From: Desulfobacterales bacterium
GTDB lineage: Bacteria; Desulfobacterota; Desulfobacteria; Desulfobacterales; JAFDCJ01
Length of the DNA stretch: 23,681 nucleotides
Reading direction: 5' to 3'
Assembly: GCA_020345785.1 (NCBI GenBank)
Contig: CP070771.1
Coordinates: forward strand, 6,586,026 to 6,609,706
In this document: positions 6,985 through 14,896 of the stretch, in pieces
Numbering within the stretch: position 1 is the stretch's first letter
How the letters are laid out: each line of letters starts with the position of its first letter
Program-made: the position numbers and the translations under genes
The notes under the pieces: generated by a model
What the model was told of the DNA's origin: nothing
Database searches by the model: none
Seen by the model: only the letters and a program-made list of their open reading frames with translations

Positions 6985-7310
6985 AGAAAGGCGAATCCAC
7001 CTGAGGCGGATAAATATCGAATGATGAATATCGAATATCGAATGTCGAAGGAAGGAATTCTATCGATTTTTTATAGTAACGGTTGAAAGTTAGCCAAAGA
7101 ATGGCGGAGCAGATAGAAGTCAGGATCTATAATCTTGAAGGCCGATTAATTGATATTTGCCACCAGTATAAGAACGGCAAAAAACGGCAAGAAAAAATTC
7201 CCGGAATTGGATAGTATTGAATTATTGGTGAGGTCTTATTTTAAATAGTTAGAGCGAAGCGACTCCACCCTTCGACATTTGATATTCGATATTCTGCGGT
7301 TCGCTTTTTT
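6985..7310 (+). mobile_element. Four-helix-bundle cassette, internally deleted copy
   Basis: This segment matches the larger cassette at 21087-21680 along both ends. The left heptad arm (to about 7054) has GAATATC units ending in GTCGAAGGAAGG. A conserved leader (CTATCGATTTTTTATAG) follows, then the start of the gene at 7101. The matching trailer (TAGTATTGAATTAT through TAGAGCGAAGCGA) precedes the right arm at 7269-7310 (CCTTCGACATT, GATATTC units, TTCTGCGGTTCGCTTTTT). The left end is disturbed by extra sequence (TCCACCTGAGGCGGATAA) after GCGAA. About 288 nt of the coding core are missing relative to the other copy. Confidence 0.7.
7101..7214 (+). pseudogene. Deletion remnant of a four-helix-bundle (23S rRNA intervening-sequence-type) protein gene
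   Basis: The frame starts MAEQIEVRIYNLEGRLID, almost identical to the start of the copy at 21175. It then jumps to sequence corresponding to the last part of that gene (ATTTGCCACCAGTATAAGAAC here, ATTTGTCACCAGCATAAGAAC there). The jump removes about 288 nt (equivalent to 21228-21515) and shifts the reading frame. The remaining 37 codons therefore end in an unrelated tail. The protein family forms small helical bundles; this remnant cannot fold that way and is almost certainly non-functional. Confidence 0.8.
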
Positions 7311-7359
7311 CAGGGTTCTGCGGTTGCTTTGCCCAGGTTCGGCGGTTCGCTTCTCCAGG
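7292..7359. repeat. Three degenerate tandem units of 22-24 bp
   Basis: Units at about 7292-7315, 7316-7337 and 7338-7359 share the form TTCTGCGGTTCGCTT followed by YNCAGG. The first unit is also the outer end of the four-helix-bundle cassette and recurs once at 21662-21680. The other two units are extra copies outside the cassette end. Confidence 0.6.
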
Positions 7360-7388
7360 ATTCAATGGTGTTAACCGACAATGGCCTA

Positions 7389-9440
7389 TCATCCATTGAT
7401 TTCCGGTTTCGGTCGGCTTTTCAGAAAAGCGGTGGGCGATGTCTCTTTGATATACTTTTTGATTCCCAGAATGATGGCTTCACACAAGCGTTCCTGGTAT
7501 TGTGGATTGACCAGTCTCTTGCATTCTCGTGGATTGCTGATAAATGATGTTTCGACCAATACGGCCGGCATCTGGGCCCCAAGCAGAACATAAAAAGGTG
7601 CCTGTTTGACCCCTTTGTCCCGGATGCGGCTGTATCGTTTGCTTTTTAAATGTCCGACCATCGAGCCTTGAATATAGCCGGCCAGACGGCTAGATTCATT
7701 AATTTTAGCGTTCTGCATCAAATCAAAAAGGATGGTCTGCAGGTCACTGATATTTTTGGTGGACGTCGCATTTTCCATGGCTGCTACCCGAATTGCGTCA
7801 TCGTCAGTGGCCAGGTTCAAGAAATATGTTTCGATGCCGTAAGCTCGGTTGTCTCTATGAGAATTGGTATGGATGGATATGAATAAATCAGCATTTTTTG
7901 TGTTGGCGATTGCGGTGCGCTCCTCCAGGGTCAAAAATTCGTCCCTGTTGCGGGTCAAAAAAACCTCGTATTTTAATTCCTGGCGGATCTTTTTGGCCAG
8001 CCGGCGGGAAATTTGTAGAACGACGTCTTTTTCATGAACTCCCTTTAAATAACCCGGCGCACCATAGTCCCGGCCGCCATGCCCCGGGTCAATAATTATC
8101 CGGCTGACGCCCAGGGCCAGCTGTTTGGCCAGCGCACCGGCGGGAAGCTTGCCGCTTTTTTTCGCTGATACACCTGGCAGTGCCAGTGACAGTTTTTCAT
8201 CGCCGGAATCGCCCCAGACATCAATCACGATACGAAAAGGATCCTTCAGTGAAAAAATCTTATACGTCTTAAATGACTTGATATCGACCACCACCCTGAC
8301 CGAATCAGGAGTATACTGTCCGGCTCGGGCATTGGTCAGCAGATCGTCATTTATGGGGATGGTCTTTTTGATGTTGTCCCCCAGGCGAGTGCCTTTCAAA
8401 TCAACATACAGGCGCTGGGGCTTGTTGAGGGCCGGATCTTTTCTCAGGAGATTGTGATAGTATGATGTTTCGTGACTGGCATCGATGACAACCCGCGTGT
8501 AATTCGGGTTCGACCAGAAGCGCAAATTTTCCACTGTCCCCATGCCGTTATTGAGCGGTCGGCCGTCTTGAGCACTGCTCCCGGTTCCGGTTGAGGAAGA
8601 TTCCGCATCGGCGTCGATGATTTTTGCAAGATCATCATCTTTGCTCGATGAATTCTTTTTTACCCATTGCGGCATTGCCGCGATAAGCAATTCCGCTTTG
8701 ACCTTGAAGCGGCTGTCCGCAAAATTATCGATGACCCGCTCATACATCGTATGGGCTGCCTCCAGATCCGATTTTCGACGAGAATACTCATAAAGATCGG
8801 CGTAGAGTTTGCCGGTCATAAAAAGACCGGCTGCTGCCTGGGGCCCAGCGGGGTCGTTGCGGTAAACGTCGTAGAATTTATCCAGGCAGCGCAGCCAGTT
8901 ATCACGGTATTTCATTTTGGCGGTGCTTTGCCGTAAACTGCTGTAACAGGATTCGGCTGCCTGGTATTTTTCGTCGACCGAAGGCGCCGAAGCTTGAACG
9001 GGTTTTTTTTCGCCGGACTTTTTTCCCTCATTATGCGATGCGCCGATACCGTTAAGTTTTACAGCGGCTTTGCGCCGGTAACGGCTTTCGGGGAAGCGTT
9101 TGATGATGCGCTCATAAATATCGCGGGATTCCTGCAGGTCCGATTCTTGTCCTGAACGGCTGGCCAGCTCCTGGTATAGTATGCCCGACATATAGAGACC
9201 GGCCGCCGCCCAAGGCCCGTCCGGGTCCAAACGATAAACCCGCTGAAACTTTTCAATACACTGCATCCAGTTGTGGCGGTATTTCATTTTTTGGGCGGAA
9301 TTGCGCAGGTTTTTCTGGCAGGATTCAGCATCGTGATAGGCCTGTTTCGGCGTTAGGCCCTCGGATGAAACGCTAAACAAAAGGCTGGTAAATATACAGA
9401 TCAATAGTGCAAGTGATATGTGAACTATTTTGTGAGGCAT
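7389..9440 (-). CDS. N-acetylmuramoyl-L-alanine amidase with AMIN domain and duplicated helical N-terminal region
   Basis: This 683-aa periplasmic enzyme is predicted to cleave the amide bond between MurNAc and the stem peptide of peptidoglycan. A signal peptide (IVHISLALLICIFTSLLFSV, about residues 5-24) is followed by two homologous TPR-like blocks at about 34-128 and 157-252. Each block starts AESC and contains MKYRxNWxxC and an AAAGLxMxGxLY motif. An AMIN domain follows (about 303-410), which targets AmiC-type amidases to the division site. The catalytic Amidase_3 domain (about 446-665) has all expected residues: H454 (DPGHGG), E470 (HEKD), H524 (SIHTN) and E630 (LVETSF). No Shine-Dalgarno sequence precedes the ATG; a TTGTCNN-type repeat arm abuts the 5' region. 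Confidence 0.93.
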   Translation of the reverse strand: MPHKIVHISLALLICIFTSLLFSVSSEGLTPKQAYHDAESCQKNLRNSAQKMKYRHNWMQCIEKFQRVYRLDPDGPWAAAGLYMSGILYQELASRSGQESDLQESRDIYERIIKRFPESRYRRKAAVKLNGIGASHNEGKKSGEKKPVQASAPSVDEKYQAAESCYSSLRQSTAKMKYRDNWLRCLDKFYDVYRNDPAGPQAAAGLFMTGKLYADLYEYSRRKSDLEAAHTMYERVIDNFADSRFKVKAELLIAAMPQWVKKNSSSKDDDLAKIIDADAESSSTGTGSSAQDGRPLNNGMGTVENLRFWSNPNYTRVVIDASHETSYYHNLLRKDPALNKPQRLYVDLKGTRLGDNIKKTIPINDDLLTNARAGQYTPDSVRVVVDIKSFKTYKIFSLKDPFRIVIDVWGDSGDEKLSLALPGVSAKKSGKLPAGALAKQLALGVSRIIIDPGHGGRDYGAPGYLKGVHEKDVVLQISRRLAKKIRQELKYEVFLTRNRDEFLTLEERTAIANTKNADLFISIHTNSHRDNRAYGIETYFLNLATDDDAIRVAAMENATSTKNISDLQTILFDLMQNAKINESSRLAGYIQGSMVGHLKSKRYSRIRDKGVKQAPFYVLLGAQMPAVLVETSFISNPRECKRLVNPQYQERLCEAIILGIKKYIKETSPTAFLKSRPKPEING

Positions 9441-10051
9441 ATTATCATTGAGTTGTCGGTTGTTCTTGCTCGGTTGTCCGGTTCATAAAGATATAAATAC
9501 CCTCACCCCGACAAGCCGCAACAGATTGCCACCAAGGCACGAAGCAAAACCTTTGGTTAATATTAATTTCTTCGAGTCTTTGGGTCTTAGTGGCTAAAAT
9601 ATTTTTTCATAAAATGCAAAGAAATGACCATTAACTTAAAACGCCTGCGCTTGAACTATGGCCTATAATAACAGATTTATCTGAAAGTTCCAAACCCTTA
9701 AGTATTTGGTCCCGGGGCAACATCAAAGCAAATATTCAACCGGCTCATCAGAAGGATTGACAAGACCATAAAATCACAAATCTCAAGCACCAAATCACAA
9801 ATAAATACCAAATTCCAATATTCAATGACCAGAACCTTCACCACACTTCTATCATATCGCTTCACAAACCCAGGTCTACCGGTGATGATGCCGTCAGGCA
9901 AATCGGTAGACGAAACCTTTGTTTGGTCCACCGGCGGCGGATGGGTCATTGGGATTTGTTTGGAATTTGATTTTTGTGATTTGGGATATAATGAATCTAT
10001 TTTCGGATTGTTCAAAACTATCCAACCAATTGGCGTCATACAAATTGCAGA
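9441..10051. repeat. Gap of 611 bp with three short-period repeat structures, no gene
   Basis: Three separate structures are present. At 9451-9485 a single arm of TTGTCNN heptads lies directly upstream of the amidase gene. At 9525-9600 an inverted pair with 8-nt period is seen (GCCACCAAGGCACGAA against the reverse complement GCCACTAAGACCCAAA) around a short AT-rich loop. At 9771-9990 there is a larger inverted pair, listed separately. Open frames crossing this gap consist of repeat sequence and match nothing I recognise. Confidence 0.65.
9771..9990. repeat. Inverted-repeat element of CAAATNN heptads, copy 1
   Basis: The left arm (9771-9830) contains CAAATCT, CAAGCAC, CAAATCA, CAAATAA, then ATACCAA, ATTCCAA and TATTCAA, ending in TTCAATGACC. 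The right arm (9944-9990) begins GGTCATTG, and its reverse complement carries the same CAAAT / ATTCCAA units. The enclosed 113 nt have no recognisable gene. The element at 14606-14848 has nearly the same left arm and the same inner ends (CAATGACC / GGTCATTG). Confidence 0.75.
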
Positions 10052-12679
10052 CTAAGAAAGATTTTTCTTCGCATCCTGCTGCAGTTCATTTAAAAAATTT
10101 AACGCATCCAGGGGAGTCATGCGCGAGATATCCGCCTGATTTAGCTTTTTGATAAGCCTGTTTTCCGGTCTGTGGAAAAGATCAAGTTGGACCGGCCCCT
10201 GTTTGGTTTTTTCTTCCCTGATACCGCGCACGGCGACTTCACCGGCGGCAAATTCTCCCTGTTCAATATTGTAGAGGATTTTTTTGGCCCGTTTGATCAC
10301 CCGTTCCGGAATGCCGGCCAGTCGCGCCACTTGGATGCCGTAACTTCGGTTGGTGCCGCCCTCAACCAACTTGCGCAAAAAAATTATTTCATCATTCCAT
10401 TCTTTGACGGCAATATTGAAGTTTTTGACCCTTGGCTTGGTCTGGGCCAGTTCCGTTAATTCATGGTAGTGGGTTGCAAAAAGCGTTTTAACCCCTTTGT
10501 TTTTTAACTCGTGCAGATACTCGGCAACCGCCCAGGCGATGCTGAGACCATCAAAGGTGCTGGTACCGCGGCCGATCTCATCCATGATCACCAGGCTGTT
10601 TTCGGTGGCATTGTTTAATATGTTGGCGGTTTCTTGCATTTCCACCATGAACGTGCTCTGCCCGTGGGAAAGATTGTCCAGCGCGCCGACCCGGGTAAAA
10701 ATTCGATCTGTTATACTTATGGTTGCTTTGGCGGCAGGAATAAATGCACCCATCTGGGCCATCACCACCATCAGTGCCACCTGGCGCAACACGGTCGATT
10801 TGCCTGCCATGTTCGGTCCGGTTATGATTAAGATCTGGTTGTTCTGATTGTCCATCTTAATCGTGTTGGGAACAAAGCGCTCTCCGCTGATCATTTTTTC
10901 CACCACCGGATGGCGGCCGTCTTCAATTATTATGGTGCCGTCGGTGACCATGGCGGGTCGGCAGTAATCATTTTGATCGGCAATCTCGGCCAGATTTGTC
11001 AGACAATCAGTGCGAGCCAAAAAATGGGCGACATCCTGCAGGCGTCGGTTGTTTTTTGCAACTGTATCTCGAATTTCGCTGAACAATTCATACTCGAGCG
11101 CTGCTCTTCGATCTTCCGCGCCGAAGACCTTCATTTCAAAAGACTTGAGCTCATCGGTGATATAGCGCTCGGCATTTACCAGGGTCTGTTTGCGGACATA
11201 ATTGGCCGGAACCTCTGCCGAGCGACTTTTGGGAACTTCAATGTAGTAGCCAAATACTTTATTGTATCGGACCTTAAGCGCGTTGATTCCGGTGGTTTCT
11301 TTCTCGTCGACTTCCAACCGGGCCAGCCAGCCTTTTGCATCCCGGCTTATTTGCATCAGTTCGTCCAGTTCTTCATTGTAACCGGTTTTGATGATTCCCC
11401 CTTCGTTGATGGTGGGCGGGGCATCCTCTCGAATCGCTCGATCAATGAGATCTGCTAATTTATTCAGTTGGTCAAGATCCCCGGGGACAAGGAACAATTC
11501 GGATTTTAGTTCCGACAACAATGACCACAAATCCGGCATCATCATTAGGGACGCTTTCAGCGCCGTCAGATCTCTGGCGTTGGCATGTCCCATAACAATT
11601 TTGCTGCCGATCCGTTCAATGTCTGAAACCGATTTGAGATTCTCACGAATGGCCCGGCGGAGTTGAATGTTTGCTTTTACTTCTTCCAATGCATCGTGGC
11701 GCAGACGAATTTGCGCTGTGTCTACCAGGGGATAGCGCATCCAGTTGGCCAGCAGTCGGGCACCCATGGCCGTGGTGGTGCGGTCGAGGATGCCAAGCAG
11801 CGTTCCCCGCCGTGAGCCGGTACGGATATTTCTGGACAATTCCAGGTTTTGTCGGCTTAATTCATCAACCAGCAGGTAGCTGTCCAGCCAGTAAGTTTCG
11901 ATGCCGGTCAGGTGTTCCAGCTTTTGCTTCTGTGTTTCACCGACATAGAAAATAACCGCTCCAGCAGCGCAGATACCTGCTTGCAGTTTTTCACAACCGA
12001 ATCCCTCCAAGGAAATGGTTTTGAATTGATCGGTGAGTCTCTCATAGCCGCTTCTGAGGTCGAAGGCATGTTTGTCCAGGTAGGTTGTCGCAATCTCACC
12101 CAGTATCGCCTTAAACGGAAAATAAACCGGGTCGTTCTTGGCCGATGCGGGCAGAAGCACTTCGCTGGGTGAAATACGTTGAATCTCCTGTGCGATTAAA
12201 GCCGAGTCCTGTGATTCGGTTACCCGGAAAGTACCGGTGGAAATATCCAGATAAGCAATGCCGCTGCCATCGTCCCGACAAGAGACAGCAAGCACGTAAT
12301 TGTTGGATCGTTCATCCAATAACTCATTTTCTATCACCATTCCGGGCGTAATTACCCGCACCACATCCCTTTTCACCAGGCCTTTGGCTTTGGCCGGGTC
12401 TTCAACCTGGTCACAAACGGCTACCTTGTAGCCATTGTCGATCAGACGGGCGATATAGCTCCGGGCCGCGCGATGGGGAACGCCGCACATCGGCACGGGT
12501 GAATCGTCATTTTTGTTGCGTGAAGTTAAGGTGATTTCGAGGACCCGCGATGCCACTTGGGCATCCTCAAAAAACATTTCGTAGAAATCGCCCATCCGGT
12601 AAAACAGGATCGCATCAGGATACTGCTGCTTGATGGACAAGTACTGCTTCATCATTGGAGTGGATTTAGGAGGACTCAT
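10052..12679 (-). CDS. mutS: DNA mismatch repair protein MutS
   Basis: MutS recognises mispaired and looped bases and starts methyl- or nick-directed mismatch repair with MutL. The 875-aa length is normal for MutS1. The N-terminal mismatch-binding domain carries the Phe-X-Glu wedge in GDFYEMF (F32, E34). The connector, lever and clamp regions are intact. The C-terminal ABC-type ATPase has Walker A GPNMAGKST (about 621-629), the Walker B/D-loop DEIGRGTSTFDG (D700, E701) and FATHYHEL. The C terminus ends in the small helical dimerisation part (SRMTPLDALNFLNEL). The gene lies 23 bp downstream of the lapA-like gene, so it is probably the last gene of the HIT-lapA-mutS operon. Confidence 0.98.
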   Translation of the reverse strand: MSPPKSTPMMKQYLSIKQQYPDAILFYRMGDFYEMFFEDAQVASRVLEITLTSRNKNDDSPVPMCGVPHRAARSYIARLIDNGYKVAVCDQVEDPAKAKGLVKRDVVRVITPGMVIENELLDERSNNYVLAVSCRDDGSGIAYLDISTGTFRVTESQDSALIAQEIQRISPSEVLLPASAKNDPVYFPFKAILGEIATTYLDKHAFDLRSGYERLTDQFKTISLEGFGCEKLQAGICAAGAVIFYVGETQKQKLEHLTGIETYWLDSYLLVDELSRQNLELSRNIRTGSRRGTLLGILDRTTTAMGARLLANWMRYPLVDTAQIRLRHDALEEVKANIQLRRAIRENLKSVSDIERIGSKIVMGHANARDLTALKASLMMMPDLWSLLSELKSELFLVPGDLDQLNKLADLIDRAIREDAPPTINEGGIIKTGYNEELDELMQISRDAKGWLARLEVDEKETTGINALKVRYNKVFGYYIEVPKSRSAEVPANYVRKQTLVNAERYITDELKSFEMKVFGAEDRRAALEYELFSEIRDTVAKNNRRLQDVAHFLARTDCLTNLAEIADQNDYCRPAMVTDGTIIIEDGRHPVVEKMISGERFVPNTIKMDNQNNQILIITGPNMAGKSTVLRQVALMVVMAQMGAFIPAAKATISITDRIFTRVGALDNLSHGQSTFMVEMQETANILNNATENSLVIMDEIGRGTSTFDGLSIAWAVAEYLHELKNKGVKTLFATHYHELTELAQTKPRVKNFNIAVKEWNDEIIFLRKLVEGGTNRSYGIQVARLAGIPERVIKRAKKILYNIEQGEFAAGEVAVRGIREEKTKQGPVQLDLFHRPENRLIKKLNQADISRMTPLDALNFLNELQQDAKKNLS

Positions 12680-12702
12680 AGATTTCTTGGGGAAATCAGC
12701 TG

Positions 12703-13191
12703 TTATTGAATCTTTTCGTCCGTTTTTTCCTCTTTATTCTCGCTGGGGTTGGACACCTCGCTGTCAAGGGCATATTCCTCCGTTTTATCGGCGTCTCCCG
12801 CATCGGCAATCTTTTGGGTTTCATCCATATCGATTTTAACTGTATCGGCTTGATCTTCCTCCGGGGTTTCTATGCCCTTTAATGTATTAAGTTCTCGTTT
12901 TAACTCGGACAATTCACCATTTTGCGACGTGATGGTTGCATTGAGTTTTTTGATTGTGCGTTTGGCTTTGAAGCGGGCTGAAAAGCTAAACAAATAGGCA
13001 ATCAGAAGACCGACAAAAAAGAAAATTAGAACAAGAATGGCAATGGGCAGTTCCGGCGAATGGTATTCCTCAAATACACCAAGGTTGATGCGAAGGGTTT
13101 GCTTGGATAGAAAAAAGGTCTGATTTTGAAAAATCACCAGTGCAATAAATCCGAAAATAATCACCCAGATGATCAGCGTGGCTTTTTTCAT
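12703..13191 (-). CDS. LapA-domain (DUF1049) inner-membrane protein
   Basis: This 162-aa protein has two membrane helices, roughly ATLIIWVIIFGFIALVIF and LPIAILVLIFFFVGLLIAYL. They are separated by a short periplasmic loop and followed by a coiled-coil-prone stretch (AKRTIKKLNATITSQNGELS) and a long acidic tail. This is the LapA/DUF1049 architecture; the E. coli homologue works with LapB to control LPS synthesis through FtsH and LpxC. The LapB partner is not in the window, so the role here is inferred. I chose the ATG at 13191 because GGAG (13201-13198) lies 6 nt upstream; an ATG four codons earlier (13203) has no ribosome site. It sits between the HIT gene and mutS. Confidence 0.85.
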   Translation of the reverse strand: MKKATLIIWVIIFGFIALVIFQNQTFFLSKQTLRINLGVFEEYHSPELPIAILVLIFFFVGLLIAYLFSFSARFKAKRTIKKLNATITSQNGELSELKRELNTLKGIETPEEDQADTVKIDMDETQKIADAGDADKTEEYALDSEVSNPSENKEEKTDEKIQ

Positions 13192-13208
13192 AGAATTCTC
13201 CATTAGTA

Positions 13209-13694
13209 TTAGATGGTTAAGTTCAGGGTGTCAAAGTGTGGTTTTAGATTATTGTAGGTGGTTTTTAGGTGTTCGGGAATGACCCTCACCTCTGCAAAGA
13301 CGGTAAGTGCGTTCGTATCACCGAACCATCTGGGAACGATATGAAAATGCAGATGTTCTTCCACCCCTGCCCCGGCAACTTTGCCCAGATTAAGTCCAAC
13401 GTTAAATCCATCGGGACGCATGACGCGCTTTAAAATTTCTATTGACTGTTGTACGGTGGCCAGCAACTCACCCATTTCGTACTTGCTGAGCTGTTCCAGC
13501 GCAGAAAGGTGCCTGACCGGCGCCACTAAAAGATGACCGTTGATATAGGGAAATTTATTCATCATTACCATGGTATCGTTTCCCTTAAAAAGGGTCAGAT
13601 CCTCATTTTTCGAAAGGGCATCACAAAATACGCAACCGTCTTCTTTATTGTCCAGAATGTAGTCCATTCGCCATGGAGCCCACATTGTCTTCAT
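13209..13694 (-). CDS. HIT family nucleotide hydrolase/phosphorylase
   Basis: This 161-aa protein has the histidine-triad motif HLHFHIVPRW (H114, H116, H118) and an N-terminal zinc-type CVFC (C21-C24). It also has the conserved start MWAPWRMDYI seen in bacterial HIT proteins annotated as Ap4A phosphorylase/hydrolase-like. Such enzymes cleave dinucleoside polyphosphates or adenylyl conjugates via a nucleotidyl-histidine. The exact substrate is uncertain. The stop is only 17 nt from the preferred start of the lapA-like gene, indicating cotranscription. An alternative start at the internal Met4 is possible. Confidence 0.92.
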   Translation of the reverse strand: MKTMWAPWRMDYILDNKEDGCVFCDALSKNEDLTLFKGNDTMVMMNKFPYINGHLLVAPVRHLSALEQLSKYEMGELLATVQQSIEILKRVMRPDGFNVGLNLGKVAGAGVEEHLHFHIVPRWFGDTNALTVFAEVRVIPEHLKTTYNNLKPHFDTLNLTI

Positions 13695-13793
13695 ATTCCG
13701 CCAACCTTTCCATTATTCCAGTTCGACGGATCCACAATGGTGGTCGTCTTTACCTTTTTTAAACCGCTAACTTACGCTGTTTACCACGAAAAC

Positions 13794-14540
13794 TCAACCT
13801 TTTTTTCCTGGCGGATTAATAAGAGGGACGACCTCAAGATCTCCCCAGATACCGATTTTGTTCCCTACAATAATGATAATGCCGCCTATTTTATCGATCC
13901 TCTTGCCGGCGGTGATGGCATCATTAATATGCGCAGGCGACTGAATCAGGTTGCCGATTGAGGTTGCAGCAGCATCCGCAACAGCACATGAATCGGCAAC
14001 CACGCACACGGCATCTGCCTTGCCGAAGCTCAAAGAGTGCCCCACCGTGCCCGATGACGTACACACAGCTACCGGCTGTTGCTCACAACGCACTCGAATG
14101 CCGAGCTGCATGCTTAAAGGGGATTTGCCGGCCCAAATCCCCACCGTCACCGGCATCTCTGTCTTAATAAATACATCGCCCCCGTTTTCCAAAATGACCT
14201 GGTTCGTAATTCTTAACAGCCCCAATCCTACGTGTTCGGCAACGGCTCCTGCGATGGCGGCCATTGGTCCGACACCGGCATTTGTTCCCGCGTTGATCAT
14301 ATCTCTGACAATACTCGGTGCGGGGCCATCAAGGCGCCAGGGACTAAGGGCAGCCTTAAAATCCGGATGGGCGTTGATAAATGCTTCAATGTAGCCCCGC
14401 TGCTCCAGCACCAGTTCCCTGGTTTCTCCCACCAGTTTCCTCTCGGCATGCACCAGCAGATCGGTTTCCTTCACTACGACCTGAAAGGTGGACAGCTTTT
14501 CAGTCTTCACTAAATTGCGGTAAGTACGTTCCTCATACAT
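13794..14540 (-). CDS. UPF0280 family protein (ApbE-like fold)
   Basis: This 248-aa protein matches the UPF0280 family, which is distantly related to ApbE flavin transferases; its biochemical role is not established. Recognisable segments are DMINAGTNAGVGPMAAIAGA, ENGGDVFI, TSSGTVGHSLSFGKADAV and DSCAVADAAATSIGN. These parallel the ApbE pattern, in which the TSG and DA motifs bind FAD and metal. No signal peptide is visible, so a cytosolic location is likely. It lies 99 bp upstream of the HIT gene on the same strand and may head that transcript or share it. The ribosome site is weak. Confidence 0.85.
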   Translation of the reverse strand: MYEERTYRNLVKTEKLSTFQVVVKETDLLVHAERKLVGETRELVLEQRGYIEAFINAHPDFKAALSPWRLDGPAPSIVRDMINAGTNAGVGPMAAIAGAVAEHVGLGLLRITNQVILENGGDVFIKTEMPVTVGIWAGKSPLSMQLGIRVRCEQQPVAVCTSSGTVGHSLSFGKADAVCVVADSCAVADAAATSIGNLIQSPAHINDAITAGKRIDKIGGIIIIVGNKIGIWGDLEVVPLINPPGKKG

Positions 14541-14896
14541 TTCTATCGTATTTCGAATCAGATATTAACCACTCCTAAATTTTGAAATAAATGCTCCAAC
14601 CATTGTAAATAACAAATAACAAGCACCAACTTACAAATAAATCTCAAATTCCAATTTTCAATGACCAAAACGCAAACAAGAAGCATCGTAGTCATTTGCA
14701 TTATTCTAATTATCGATGAACAAAGTTTAGTAAGTCATTAGAATGATCATATAAAAATTTGGCCTGTGAGGAGCTGAGCCGTTTCGAATTTTGAATTTCG
14801 GTCATTGGAAATTGTTTGATATTTGGTGCTTGTTATTTGTAATTTCCAATAGATCTCCGTGCAAAATAATATGAGGATATTGGTCTTCTTAAACAA
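14541..14896. repeat. Gap with CAAATNN heptad inverted-repeat element, copy 2
   Basis: The element spans about 14606-14848. The left arm reads CAAATAA, CAAGCAC, CAACTTA, CAAATAA, then ATCTCAA, ATTCCAA and TTTTCAA, ending in CAATGACC. The right arm starts GGTCATTG at 14800 and ends near TTGTTATTTGTAATTT; its reverse complement repeats CAAATAA, CAAGCAC, CAAATAT. A short extra palindrome (CGAATTTTGAATTTCG) lies at 14785-14800. The loop of about 130 nt has no gene I recognise. The element separates the dGTPase-like gene from UPF0280 on the same strand. Confidence 0.75.

Noticed and set aside
9698..10055. Open frames on both strands across the gap between mutS and the amidase gene
   Set aside because: They are made mostly of the CAAATNN inverted-repeat arms and their loop; low-complexity translation and no ribosome site.
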